Assembly (NCBI GenBank): GCA_011503125.2 | Contig: WWBZ02000022.1 | Coordinates: forward strand, 3,720,001-3,784,000 | Source of the DNA: Botryosphaeria dothidea | Lineage: Eukaryota; Ascomycota; Dothideomycetes; Botryosphaeriales; Botryosphaeriaceae | Direction: 5' to 3' | Length of the DNA stretch: 64,000 bases | Shown: one piece after another, positions 33,297-45,672 of the stretch | Layout of the letters: every line of letters begins with the position of its first letter | Position numbering within the stretch: the first letter of the stretch is position 1 | Notes under the pieces: model-generated | Database searches by the model: none | The model's input: only the letters and a program-made list of their open reading frames with translations | Told to the model about the DNA's origin: nothing | Program-made: the position numbers and the translations under genes

Positions 33297-36200
33297 CTAC
33301 TGGAACACCATAACAACTCCCGCCCGATCCACGCTGACCACCATCCCATACGGTTGCTCCAGGATCGCAGCGTCCGATACGTTATCAAGGTGACCCCTAA
33401 GTAGCTGTTGCTGCTGCAAGCTTCTCAGAGTCTCCCGTCCACCCCTCGCTCCCGCCGCGTCCCTACCTCTCTTCGGTTGATTCGCTACAGTCTTCGCGTT
33501 GCTGCCGCTCTTGCCCTTACTCGAGTCACTGCTACCCTCTGTGCCCGTGCCCTGTTGCTGTTGCGGACGAAAGATGCGTTCCTGTACAACCGTCGTCTCA
33601 GGATTCGGCGCCGCGGGTGGCATTACTGTGTAAACAGGCCTGCTTTCCTCCATCTCCAAGCCCGAAACCACTGTGGAAACCTCCGGCCGCGCCAGATCCC
33701 AGAACCGTACTTTCCAGTCAGGGCCAGCCGAGACGACAAAGTCATTTCCATCATCGGATCCTAGGGCGAGCGCTCGCACGCTACGGTCAGTGCCACCGCC
33801 ATGGCCAGCACTGCTGGACTCGATTGACGCAGCGAAGCGACCCAGCAGCATGCCCATGCCACTGGGGCCATGAGCATTGCTACCACCAGCACCGTTGCGC
33901 TGATGAAGATCGTCGTCGAGGTCGATGAGCGTATAGTGGCGGTTTGTCGAGGTCTCCTTGAAAACGGAGGTGCGCAAGGCGGAGACACAGATGAGCTTTT
34001 CCAGATCCCAGACCGTGATATCTGCAGCAGCAGTGCCGCCGGAGATAATGAACTTGGGCTTGCGTGACATCTTGACCGTTTGGAGGGTGATGCGGTGGAC
34101 GGGTGCGCCTCCAGGGAAGCACCACGCACGCAAGCGCATCTTGAAGCGCAGGTCCCACAGATCAAGTACGCCGTGTGTGGTGCCAAGGAGGAGCCAGTGA
34201 TGCTTGCGGTCAGTAACAAAGCAAGTGGGAGAACCGTGATGGAGAGGGTTAGAAAGCTTGTAGAGCGTGGTCATTGTGCGAAGGTCGAGTGCATGGACTT
34301 GCGAGGCACTGGTTGCAAGAAGCAGGATGGATTGGTTCTCGGACTTGTAGTGGTGGGACCATACGGCGTACTGGCCTTGAGGTAGCTTGTGGTTACGCAG
34401 GACCTTGAGCTTACCATATCGGATGCCCGTGTTCACTCCACTTGTGTTGTGTACTTCGCTGTAGTCGACCTTCACAACGTGCACACTGCCATCGTTACCG
34501 GTACTGACGAAGCAATGCGTATTTTCCACAAAACACAGGCTAGTAATCTTCACTCCGGTACCTTGAGCATGTGTAACCCGCGACTTGTGTGAGACGTTGC
34601 GCTCCAAGCGGGATGAGTCCCAGACTTTGACGGTACCGTCATCTGAGCCAGTGATGAAGAATGCATGGTCAGGGGAAGTCAAGACGCGCGATATGGCTCC
34701 AGTGTGCTCGCCCAGCATTGCAACCAAAGTCCCTTCTGGTCGCCATGGAGAAGATGATGTTTGGCCGTTCCCACGTTTGATAGGTTGTCTCTTGGTAATA
34801 GGCGTTACCATTGGACCGAATTCGACAAAATCCACAGGGAAATTCTCCAGGTACACGGCATCCAAAAGCTTGAGAATTGTTGGATCTGTGCCTGTATAAG
34901 AGTGCGCTGCTTGGAATTTGATCTTGTCTGGATCCTGGCGGTGCTGTTCTTGAGCCAAAGCAAGTGGAAACTTGGTTCGCTTAGGTTCCTCATCTCGGGG
35001 AGTTGTAACACTGTCCACTTTTCCAAAAGCGTTTGCTGAAGTCGTGCTGATCTCAGCAAGAGCTTTGTTTCCCCCCTCGGTCTTATTCATCAGGCTCATG
35101 GCACTAGACTTGTGACGCATTGTGTGCTCATGAACACCCAGTCTGGATTCGGCCCTCGAAGTTACTGAAGCTGGTGAATCAAGGGCTTCTGAGTCCATTG
35201 TACGAGTCTTGGGTATGTGGATGCCTCTAGGGGCCGGCCCATCTGGTGGGCTCTGGGGTGAAGGTGACATGGACTCCGGCTGGCGCGGATCACTTCTGGG
35301 AATTGGCCGTTCAGCAGTGCCCTGACGCTCGGCATGTTTGTTCATCAAAGATGACTGGTGCCGTGATATAGCATCCTCCGCTGATGCATCACGAAGGGCA
35401 TCTGCTATGGTATGGGGTACGTTATCCAATTTCGCCCGCTCAGCCACAACCTCTTCAAAGAGGCTCTGCTTGTGATCGAAGAAAATCGTTTGAGGGGTGA
35501 TGCCAAGATCCTTGAGCGGCAGTATGGTGTTGAATTTGGCCTGTGGTGAATCTGTTGAGTCCTGCTTCTTGCGATGAGAGACCCGCCAAATGTATTCACG
35601 AAGGGCCACGAGCTTGAATTCATCGTCGGAGCTCATGCCAGCGTTCCGCAACTTCTTCAACCATTGCTCATCTTCGTCATTTTTCGGTATCCTGGCAAGA
35701 GCTTTGGGCCCTAGGTCTCTTCCAGAGATGCTTGGTATGGCATCGTCAGAAAGCCCGAAGGAAAATGTCCTCTGTTGTTGTGCGGATTTCCAAAATACGC
35801 CCTTCCCTGTGTTGGTAGCCCAAGTGTAAGCCATGTCCAGAATAAGTCGAGAAATGGGCTTTTTGAGAGACTCGAGTAGTTTGAGCTCTGAAAGGTCTGA
35901 AGGCAAGACCTTAAGGTAAGGCTTGATGAGAGGTAGAATGATGCTGTGGTTATCAGCGACGGAGAGGTATGTCGTGGCTGAAGAGATGAACTGTGCGGCC
36001 GCCTCTCGGATCCAAATATTTGGGTGCATGGTGAGGCGTGCAACGATATCAACAAGCTCCCAGATTCTTGCGCGCTGGAATAGCCCCAGTTGTGCCATTG
36101 AAGACAATGATCGCAACACTCTGTCAACCACAAACTCCTCGGGATCGGTCAAAGCCTGGACCATAAGTGGAAGTATGAACTCCTCCAAACTCGCACCACC

Positions 36201-38206
36201 CACATAGGTGCCAACTCCGACTATCGTCTCGAAAAAAGCACATTTGAGCATCCAATCCCTGTCGTTCAAATATGTGTTTAGATGACTCAGAATGACATCG
36301 TTCGCCTTTGCACTCCCAAAGAAAACACAAAGACTCGATACAGAACCCAAGAAAGCCCTTCGAACCGAAGGATCATTGTCTGTAAGCAATGCCTTGGTCT
36401 GCGCTTCGAATTTGGCCACCAGGTCCTCTCTGGAGATATCATAGAGGGTTTGATATGCAGAACGACTCAAACTATCTTCCTCCGCTTCAGGGTCATTCGT
36501 TGGAAGCGATCCATCAGCGCGCAAGGCCTGCATCATGTCAAGAAACCGAGAGGCAGTGGTGGCCAGGGTCGCAAGGCAGGCAGCATATGTAGCGCGGAGT
36601 AGCGGGCTCGGGTTTGATTTGTGACCTGGAAGAAAAGGCTCCAGTCTCGGGAGAATGTATTCCGGGAACACGTATGCATTGATGGGAGAAACAACGGATA
36701 CGAGTGCCAGGACTTGGGTCAGAGTTCGTAGGGCTGAGACCCTGACAAGGTCTGTCTTGTCCACAAGTAAGACGGTCAAGTACGGCAGGATACGGTCAAG
36801 CTTTGCCTCATCAGTCACACGTTCAGCGAAGGCCAGAAGAAGCTCGCAGGCTCGGATACGGGCCGTTGCTCTGGCTGTACTTCTTAGTGAAGCAACTACC
36901 AGAGTGAGGAAAATGAGGGTGCCATCATCCGTAGTTTGGTGCGCGCTGTTCGCCTGATGCCGGTAATTTGGAATATCGATGTGGAGCGGAAACAGATTTC
37001 CTCGTAACGTGAACTTGCTCCCTGGGGGGTTTGGAATGCTCTTGTCGTCTCCGTAGCCCAAGAAGTATGAGATCTTATCGAAGTCACTGTAGACCTTATC
37101 AATCCTATCGTCAGCCTCTCCGAGGTTCTCTGATCCCGCTGTGACAGGACCTCGTCCGGCTGAGGGGTCCGTGATGGAGTACATATACTGGTGAAGGAAG
37201 CCGAAGAAGTAGTCCGGAAATGCTCTGTTTCTCCAGAAGTTCAAGCACTCTTCAGCAGAGTAACGTTGGTTCGGATCAAGCTTGATCATGTGCGATACCA
37301 TCTCCCGGATATCGACATCCTCTATCTTCTGCAAATGGGTAATGAAAGGGTCGTACTCCTCAGAGCGGTACTTGAAAAGCTGACTGAGGGAGAAGATGGG
37401 GGTCTCAAGGAAGAGCTCGGCGATAACACAACCAACGCTGAACATATCCATGGCCCAATTCACTTTGGTCGTACTTTCGACTTGGCTACCCGTACTGAGG
37501 AAGCGTTCAGGAGCCAAGTAGCAGGTGCGGCGGCCGGAGGTGTCAAAGAAGAAAGAGAAGTCGGCAGGATTATCTTCCGGTAAATACGTGGGTTTGAAGG
37601 ATGATGAAAAGTCGGAAAGGTACAGCCAGTTCCAGGAGGTGACGAGGATGTTTTCGGTCTTAATATCACCATGATAGATGTTCCTGGCGTGGCAATCCTT
37701 GACGGCGCAAAGAAGCTGGAAAGCTAGCCACTTCTTTTCAATATTCTCTAGGAAAGGTCGTGTACTGTCGTATTTAGTCCCGTATTATATCTTTCAAATA
37801 CCTAGGGCCATACCTCATGCGGTCATATAGCGAGCTATGGATGTATTGCCTGATAAGGAAACCATTTGTGCTAGTCTCCAGGATGCGATGGTACGGGAGC
37901 GCGTTTGGCACATCCGCAAGCAACCTCCTCTCGTCTTAATAGAGTCAGCTTCATCAACGTTATTCACCGCAAGGATTTCGAGCGGGCGTGCTTACGAAGT
38001 AGGCTGGTCACATATTCATCCAGCTGCATGTTGAAGGGCTTCATGACAACCTTAGCAACGACCAGGCCGTCTTTGTGGCGGGCGCGAATGGTCTTCATGA
38101 AGCGCGCATTTCCCAAAGATTTCTCATAGGTCAAGTCGGCCAGCTCTGGGACGTCTATGCCGGCTGCACCGGCCGACAGTGTTGTGAGAGAGTACCCTTG
38201 ACCCAT
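33297..38206 (-). CDS. vps15: VPS15 protein kinase, PI3K regulatory subunit
   Basis: Scaffold of the class III phosphatidylinositol 3-kinase complexes (VPS34, VPS30/Beclin) for endosomal sorting and autophagy. Exons are 37996-38206, 37814-37934 and 33297-37764; introns are 61 and 49 bp; 1599 aa, normal for the family. It starts MGQGYS, with Gly2 suitable for N-myristoylation. The kinase domain (1 to about 300) has the catalytic loop HGDIKTEN and LAPERF, but DFS instead of DFG and no clear Gly-rich loop, as is usual in VPS15. HEAT-like helices follow (about 380-720), then a disordered linker with TSRAESRLGVHEHTMRHKS, then WD40 repeats (about 1060-1599: LTSPDHAFFITGSDDGTVKVWDSS and others). The start lies 363 bp from the divergent ALG2 start. 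Confidence 0.95.
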
Positions 38207-38569
38207 GTTGAATCATGTGCCAGAGGTGGGTGATGGACGGAGAGAAGCGCGGGTCGCAGGGAAAGTTACATGTTGCGACCGGACCGGCGGCGGGTGTTGA
38301 GGCAGCGTTGGCTCATCCAAGGGAAGATCGTGGATCAGCCAGACTGCTTGCACAAACCAGGCGTCTTTGGTGTCGGTGGATGTTGGGCGTGTTGGCGCGC
38401 GCACGCATCACAAGCTCCCCGGAGTCCGTCGTCACTGCGGCCTGGGCGGTGCCCTGCATCAGCGTCGGCTAACCTGCCGCACCCGCCCAATCAGCGCGCG
38501 AGGCCACGTACAAAGCCTCATTACGCAGGCCCAGCACCGTCGCGCTCTCCGTTCTCCCTCCCCAAAGAA
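38207..38569. promoter_or_regulatory. Divergent promoter VPS15/ALG2
   Basis: Only 363 bp separate the two start codons, so both core promoters share this interval. No TATA box is seen. Called from arrangement. Confidence 0.6.
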
Positions 38570-40082
38570 ATGTCCGTCCAGCGCAGGAGCATCGTCTTCT
38601 TCCATCCGGACCTGGGCATTGGCGGTGCCGAGCGTCTCGTGGTCGACGCCGCAGTCGGCCTGCAGGATCTCGGCCACAAAGTCACCGTCTTCACCTCTCA
38701 CTGCGATCCCAAGCACTGCTTTGACGAAGCTCGCGATGGTAAGCTGCATTCCGTGCTCCGCCCTGCACGCAGGCAAACTCATGTCCAAAGTCAAGTGTAG
38801 CTGAGCAAGCCCGCCCCATGTTAAAGGAACCCTCGATGTGCGTGTGCGCGGCAATTCCATCGTCCCACCCTCCATCGCCGGGCGCTTCTCCATCCTTTGC
38901 GCCATCCTGCGCCAGCTGCACCTCGTTATCCAGATTGCCTTCTTGACTCCCGAGCTCCGCCAGCTGGACCCCGATGTCTTCTTCGTCGACCAGCTCAGTG
39001 CTAGCGTACCGCTCCTCCGCCTTCTCTCACCTGCCTCCAGAGTCCTGTTCTACTGCCATTTCCCGGATAAACTACTGGCACAAAAGGGTGGAACTATAAA
39101 GAGCTTGTATAGATTGCCGTTTGACTGGGTTGAGAGCTGGAGTACAGGCTGCAGCGAGGTCATTGTCGTGAACAGCAATTTCACGAAGAGCGTATTCAAG
39201 ACTGCCTTTCCTGGCCTGAAGCACAGGAACCCTGGAGTCGTATACCCATGTGTCGATACCAAGGTCTCTGAGAAGGCCAAGGAGATCAAGACGCAGGAGG
39301 AGCCTCTCTGGAGCAACAAGAAGGTATTCTTGAGCATAAATCGTTTCGAACGTAAGAAAGATGTCGGCCTGGCCATCCGCGCCTACGCTGGCCTTTCGTC
39401 AGTAGAGCGTCAAGGAACGAGGCTCGTCATTGCAGGTATGTCTCACTTATGCAGCACCACGGACAATGCTAATTATATAGGTGGTTATGATCCTCGCGTA
39501 CAAGAGAACAGCTCCACCTACAACGAGCTCTGCGCTCTTGCCGATTCATTCTCTCTCAAGCACGCCACGGCGAAGAATGTCATAACCGCCCTATCTATGC
39601 CCGACGATATCTCTGTCCTCTTCCTCCTCTCCATTCCCAACACCCTCAAAACCGACCTCCTGACATCTGCTCGCCTCCTCATATATACGCCACGCCACGA
39701 GCACTTCGGCATCGTCCCCCTCGAAGCCATGCTCGCTGGCACGCCTGTCCTGGCCGCCAACGAGGGCGGTCCCACCGAAACCGTCATCGAGAACGAGACG
39801 GGCTGGCTGCGCAACGTTGCTGCCGTCGACGAGTGGACAGATGTGATACGCAAGGTGCTGGACGGTGGCATCGGCGAGGAACGGCTGGCGCAGATGGGCG
39901 TCAAGGGTCAGAAGCGCGTCCGCGCCGAGTTCTCCAAGTCCAAGATGGCGGAGCGCCTGCAGTCGTACATTGACGGCATCCAGAAAGTTGAGAGACCGCC
40001 TGTCGTGACGGCTACGACTGTAGGCGTGCTGGCCGCGGCGCTAGGAGCTGTTGCCGGGATTGGTGCGTGGTATTTCATGTAG
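38570..40082 (+). CDS. alg2: ALG2 alpha-1,3/1,6-mannosyltransferase
   Basis: Adds the second and third mannose to the dolichol-linked oligosaccharide on the cytosolic face of the ER (GT4 family). Exons are 38570-38738, 38827-39435 and 39481-40082; introns are 88 and 45 bp; 459 aa. The start [22 protein letters not shown] is the conserved nucleotide-sugar fold. [26 protein letters not shown] and [11 protein letters not shown] are ALG2 landmarks. The GT4 EX7E motif is in [20 protein letters not shown], followed by [10 protein letters not shown] hydrophobic C-terminal segment ([18 protein letters not shown]) probably anchors it to the ER. The 45-bp second intron keeps the frame if retained, adding 15 residues. 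Confidence 0.95.
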
Positions 40083-41528
40083 ACATTATCGTCGTCTTGT
40101 AGTATCCTGTAGTCAATAAAAGCTCTTGTCAATTTTTGGATATTTTAGTCCATCTTCGAATCAAAGCGTTCGTGTATGATCACCTATCTATTCGTGCGGA
40201 ATTCGCTCTGCTTTCACATGCAATTACCCAAATTCGACCCACAGCCGGGCGGACTGGGACCACCAAAATTCTGCCACGACACCGGCATTCCGCAATTACA
40301 TCAGTCAACAGATAAATTTGTTCCGGTATTCGGCCAGGCACTGGAAGTACCGAACTCCGCAAGGGCGCCGCGCTAAAGAGAAATTTCCATTCGGACAACC
40401 GGTGGCGTGAGCACAGCACCGTTGAGCCGATGGATGCAGCCGGCATAAATGTCAGCAGTACGGGCGCGCCAATAAGCTCTACAAGTTGCAAAATAAGTAA
40501 AGAATTGGTCGTGCATGGTGAAGCATAAACCCACTGTGACTGGAAACGAGTAGGCGATAGTTGCAATCCGTTAAAATCACAGGCACAAGTGCACAGTCAA
40601 AGCATACGCCCTTTTCAGTCTTTCTCATTCGTCCTTCCTGCCGCGGAGTGCGTGTTGGTCCTCCAAGAACGGACCGGCCTCGTGAGAGAGGCGACAGTAC
40701 TATGGACGGTAAAACTACCCAAGCAGGTAGTTGCAGATGTGATAAAGAAAAGCGACTCTCAGGACTCGGCGTCCGTCATCGATGTCGCTCCGCTATTCCG
40801 AAGTTATCTGCAGAGAAAGAGAAGAGGAGAACGGGGAAGCTGAATGGAAAAAACAAGAAAAGGTCTCTCTGCCCATGTACCGTTCCCAAAGACAACCCCA
40901 TCTTTTCCGATGGTCCTTGTATATGCTTCCTGCCGTCCGTAACAAAAAGAAGTCGTAATCTTTGGATGCCCAAGCCAAACCTTGGCTCATTAACTTTCGC
41001 CTTGAACGCCATGTCCTGATGATGATGATAATGATGAAACGGGGAATGACTGCCCGATGAAAGAAAGAGAATGTGGTACCGGACGTCTAGAATGTGTGCA
41101 GCTTCTCCAAGAAGTCAAGGAATGACAATGAAACAACAGAAGTCTGCCCACCCAAATTTCGTGAAGAAACGTGACCCCCAATGCTGCCGATTGTGCTATG
41201 CCGCCGTGATGAACCGGTACCGCCGTAGCTGGTCCGGAATGCAAGTTACTATCAGACGCGCTTTAATAATGCGTCGAATGGAAGAGGAACGCCGCTGCCA
41301 TGCATCGCTAGAAACGCCAATGCGTGATGAGAGAAAGAAAGTAAATACACGCCTCCTTGGTCACGACTGAGGCTAAGATCATGAAGCCGGTCAGTGTAGG
41401 AGTTGTATAGTGAGATCGTCGCCCGCGAGATTACTGGGTGTGAAGTGGGTATCTCAGGATATCTGTGCGAGTCGACTGTGCCGCAAGCCTTGTATTGTAG
41501 TGAAGGGGAGGTGAAAAAGCTGAATAAC
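40083..41528. other. 1.4-kb convergent intergenic region
   Basis: Between the 3' ends of ALG2 (+) and the OTU protease gene (-). It contains an AATAAA at 40115-40120 and little else that I can name. Open frames such as 40561-41019 have no motif or codon signal. Confidence 0.5.
40115..40120 (+). terminator. Polyadenylation signal of ALG2
   Basis: AATAAA 33 bp after the ALG2 stop codon, followed by T-rich sequence. The position fits a cleavage/polyadenylation signal. Confidence 0.5.
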
Positions 41529-43104
41529 TCAGACGTAGAGGACCTTGATGCCGGCATCAAGTGAAGGCGAGGTCGGATTGGACTTCGTCATGATTGGTAG
41601 GGTCCGAGTTGCTCCAGACTTGCCAGCAGCCTGTTGCTGTTGGCGCTCCCTACGAGCAGCCTTCTGGGCCTGCTTTTTCATGTCCTTCTTGTCGCGAGCG
41701 GAAACTTTGCGACCTTGTGGGCCCGTTTGCTTCTGCACGGTCTTGCCGGCATGCATACTGGCGGCCGCCTCTTCCATCTCGGGTGGAGGCTTCGGCATTG
41801 TGAGCCTGATGCGCACAGGGCCCTTCCTTGGCGAGGGGGGCAATTTAGGAGAGGGAGGGGTCGTGATAGGGTCAGAATCCGATTCCTGGTTGAAGTCGTC
41901 GTCAGAATCTGGGATTGCAATAGCAGCCGGACTAGGAGCATTGCTAATTGTGAAACTGTCGGTATTCTGCGAGTCGACACTGGATTGAGAGGCTTGTGAA
42001 TCCTGCAAAGCCCCATGAGGAGCCAACTTCGATCCAAAGCGCTGCTTGTGGCTCTTCGGTTTCAGGATGTTCCTATTTGTAGAGCTGGCCCTGGATGCAC
42101 TGGTGACATTATCGTGCTTCTCATGGCGTCCTGTGTGACGGCTCCGGCTCTTGTTAGGACCATATATTTCGTCGTCATCACTGTCAGGCTCGCGTTCTAT
42201 GCTAGAGCTCTCTTGTGCAGAAGACTGGTTACCAGAGTCCTCATCCAGTAATCTCGAGACTGCATTGTCGATGCTCCCCTTGCATTCTTCAAGAGCCTTC
42301 CTGATAGTGGCTTTATCGGTCAAGAAAGGCAAAGACTTCATGACTACGTCGATCTGCCACTCCTGGGCGTAAGGTGTAGACGCCAGCTTCTTCTTTTGAG
42401 CAGCCTCAGTCTCGGGGCTGATTGCCCTCTCCCGCACCTCGGGCAGGCCGTCGTGAGGGCCATCGAGGTTGCGTATTGAGGAATAGTGCTCCCAGGTCTG
42501 GAAGTTGTGTTAGCAGGTGAAGTGAATGACACGACGCGTCTACTTACGTGATATGCAATGTGTACAATAGTTCTCTTCTGTTCATCCTGAAAAGGAGTGA
42601 CGTAGTATGCAAAATCTCTGTGGTATATCTTGACGGTGACGTCGAAGGCGCGTGCAAATGCCTGGACTTCGACGTTGTCGCCCCAAGTGCCGCCCTTGGC
42701 CATTGTCTCAAGGTGACGCTGGAAGGTCTGTTCGATCTCCTCCTCGGTCGGAGCCTGCTGGTTGTAGGGAGTGGAGTAGGCGCCAACATTCTTGCGCTTT
42801 GGATTTCTCCGCACGCCACCGCCAGGGTTCACGCTGATGAAGGCCTTGAACTCGGAGGCGTGGTCGCGCATGTACTCGACAGTGCGCTCGCGGATTTCCC
42901 TGTGGGCGGCCTGATGGCCGTACAGCTGGTCGGACAGGGCATTGAACAGGCAGTTACCTAAATGGTCGGGTCAGCGCAATTGCTTGGTGCGGGTCTTTGG
43001 GTGTTGCGGGGCAGCAGCTTACCGTCGCCGAGGATTTCTGCGGCGTACAGACCCAGGCCGGAGAGCAGAGGAAACTCGTCGTCCTGGCTCCGGCGAGAAG
43101 GCAT
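41529..43104 (-). CDS. OTU-domain cysteine protease (deubiquitinase-like)
   Basis: Probable deubiquitinase of the ovarian-tumour family. Exons are 43023-43104, 42548-42957 and 41529-42497; introns are 65 and 50 bp; 486 aa. The first junction rebuilds the catalytic motif GDGNCLFNALSDQLYG, giving Asp and Cys. The catalytic His lies in HIAYHTWEHYSSI at the second junction. The domain ends at about residue 180. Next is a helical UBA/CUE-like stretch (QEWQIDVVMKSLPF, IRKALEECKGSIDNAVSRLL) that may bind ubiquitin. The rest is acidic and Ser-rich, then basic (ARDKKDMKKQAQKAARRER). The order of OTU and UBA-like segments resembles fungal OTU proteins of the OTUD3 type; the substrate is unknown. Confidence 0.88.
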
Positions 43105-43641
43105 TTTCGCAAGAGGAAGGGGGGAGTGAGCGACGGACTAGAAAATGCGGATCATGCAGAGGGACTGGGGAGGAAGGATGGTGGAGAGCGTGGGCGTGGA
43201 GGGCGCGGAAGCTCTCGCGGGCGGGCTTCACTCTGGCAGCTTCACTCCTGTTGATGATGAAAGGTCCGCAGAGGGCTGCACACGACAGGGGTCCGAGCTT
43301 GGCGCGCCCGGCTCGCTGACCGCCTTCAGTCCGTTGCGCGCGCGCCTGGGGTGACGGCGGGGGCTCGAATTTCGCGCCTGTCGATAGGCTGCCTCCGCCG
43401 AGCTCGGGTGCGGCGACTGCTTGCCTGCGATGGTGACCACAGCCAGCGGGCGGCGATGTTGCTGTTCGGCCGGCGGCGTGCGTCCGGCGCGCACTATATA
43501 TGTATGCCGCCTGCTGCCCTCGACTGCTGGCGTTTGGTGAGCCGGTCACGTTTGGCTTCCGACTGACTCAACGCCCACGCGCGACCGCGGATCCGGAATT
43601 TCGTCTTCAGGCTGTTGCTGCTGCTGCGTCACGAGTGCGCG
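43105..43641. promoter_or_regulatory. Divergent promoter OTU gene/D-amino-acid oxidase
   Basis: A 537-bp interval between divergent starts. It includes ACTATATATGTA with TATATA at 43495-43500, about 147 bp before the oxidase ATG. That may be its TATA element. Confidence 0.55.
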
Positions 43642-45288
43642 ATGGCCGACACAAAGATTGTCGTCTTGGGGTAAGCTGAGGTGGAGCGGAGGTGTGTTGA
43701 CAGTCGCTGAGCCTCGTCTTGTGCGCAGGGCTGGCGTTGTGGGTCTGACCACCGCCTTGCAATTGTCCAAGAACAACAATTACAGCGTCACAATAGTAGC
43801 CAAGCATATGCCTGGCGACTATGACATCGAGTACGCTTCGCCATGGGCCGGTGCCAATTATCTCCCGTACGTCCTCCCCCAGAACCATCCGTCTCCCGCC
43901 TTTGTCTATCTACACCTTAGCTCCAGCCTATCACAGCTTGTTGTGCTGGCAGTTGACCTTACGTCATTTTGCTGTCCATCTGTCTATCTACCTCAATACT
44001 TCACTTCACCTTCCGCTTTTCTTCTGAGAGTTATCTGGAGAAATCCGGGCTGAAAATTTCTTTCATCTGGACCCGAAAGCCCCGTCGGTGTTCGTTCCGC
44101 CTGCCATATTCGTCACTCCATTGCCTGTGGAGCACATTAGATATAAGCTGTATATGCAATTTCCTAACCACCATGCTACAGTGTCGGTGCACCTGGCTCG
44201 AACCTTGCAGAATACGAGAGGAACACATGGCCAGAGCTGCAGCGCTTGGCCTCGGACGTCCCTGAGGCGCACATCCACTTCCAAGAAACCGTCTTGCACA
44301 GACGCTCAAAAGACGTTGGAACTACCGTCGGAAACTGGTTCTCAGAGCTGCTAAAGCTCGATCCATGGTTCAAGGACGTGGTGCCTGATGTAGATCACCC
44401 TCCCTGCTGCCTAGAGCAAACACCAACCCCCTTGCAACCCTCCCCTGGTACATCTCCAGCGACCAACATCCTAACGCGCGTAACCCTTTAGTTCCGCATC
44501 CTCCCCAAAGACCAGCTCGGTCCAGGCATCGACGCTGCGACCGCTTTTACATCCGTCTGTATCAACACCGCTCTCTATCTCCCCTGGTTAGTTGGACAAT
44601 GCCGTAAGCACGGCGCACAGATCCGCCGGGGTGTCGTGTCGCACGTCGCGGACGCGGCAGCACTTCACCACAGCGGACAGCGCGCCGACATCGTCGTGAA
44701 CTGCACCGGCCTCTCATCCCTCAAACTGGGCGGCGTGAAAGACACCAAGATGTACCCTGGCCGTGGACAGATCGTGCTGGTGCGTAACAACCCAGGCGTC
44801 ATGACCAGTACGTCCGGAACGGACGACGGCGAGGATGAGGCGGTGTACATCATGCAACGTGCTGATGGTGAGTGCTGTTTCTCATAAAATGATCTATGGC
44901 CAGCGTGTGCCGCGGCTATGGTCAGCGAAATCTATGACACTGACCAACTTCAGGCGGCGGTACTATCTTGGGCGGCTGCATGCAAAAGCACAGCTGGGAA
45001 TCTCAGCCCGACCCTAACTTGGCCGTGCGCATCATGAAGCGCGCGGTAGAGCTTTGCCCGGCACTGACGGATGGCAAGGGTATCGAGGCGCTCAGTATCA
45101 TCCGCCACGGCGTCGGTCTGCGGCCAATGCGCGAGGGTGGTCCGCGGGTTGAGAAAGAGAAGATCGAGGACGTCTGGACGGTGCACAACTATGGCCATGG
45201 CGGCTACGGATATCAGGCCAGTTATGGATCGGCAGATGCGGCCGTGAAATTGGTCAATGAGGTCGCCAAAGCAAAGGCGAAGTTGTAA
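43642..45288 (+). CDS. D-amino-acid oxidase, peroxisomal
   Basis: FAD enzyme that oxidises D-amino acids to keto acids with release of ammonia and H2O2. Exons are 43642-43670, 43729-43866, 44182-44389, 44492-44867 and 44954-45288, giving 361 aa. The first junction rebuilds the FAD motif [16 protein letters not shown]. Other family motifs are [42 protein letters not shown] and the signature [18 protein letters not shown]. The C-terminus is AKL, a usable peroxisomal targeting signal 1. Intron 2 is 315 bp, several times longer than the other introns here. D-aspartate oxidase is an alternative I cannot exclude from sequence alone. Confidence 0.93.
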
Positions 45289-45672
45289 TAGAACAGGGAA
45301 TATCCGCTAGGCAGGAAGTAAGAACGCATTGACTAGACGCAAATGCATAGACAAGGCAAAAATCGAAAAATTGCGATCCGATTTGGATCCACTTCTACCA
45401 CGGACCCAGTGGTACAGATCTATCGCCTGTATCTAGAATGAATGCAATATGGCAGGAACATTACATTCCTTAGAGCACATTGAATCTAGTCAAGAGTCAT
45501 GATTCGAGTGTATATTTTATTTCACTTCAACTTCTCAACCCACGATGAGCTTTAATCTACTGGCGGCCTTTTGGATGTGCCTGCGTATCCGAAGCCATCT
45601 ATCCTTCAAGCGATTCCTTCACCATCTCGTCGTTTCGTGTAATTTGATTGCTCGCATCAAGTTAGGTTCCGA
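45289..45672. other. Convergent intergenic region
   Basis: 384 bp between the stop codons of the D-amino-acid oxidase and ULA1 genes. AT-rich towards ULA1; expected to hold both 3' UTRs. No other feature. Confidence 0.5.

Noticed and set aside
45318..45350. Another weak repeat-core match (GCATTGACTAGACGCAAATGC)
   Set aside because: Too many mismatches to the core and no leader sequence.
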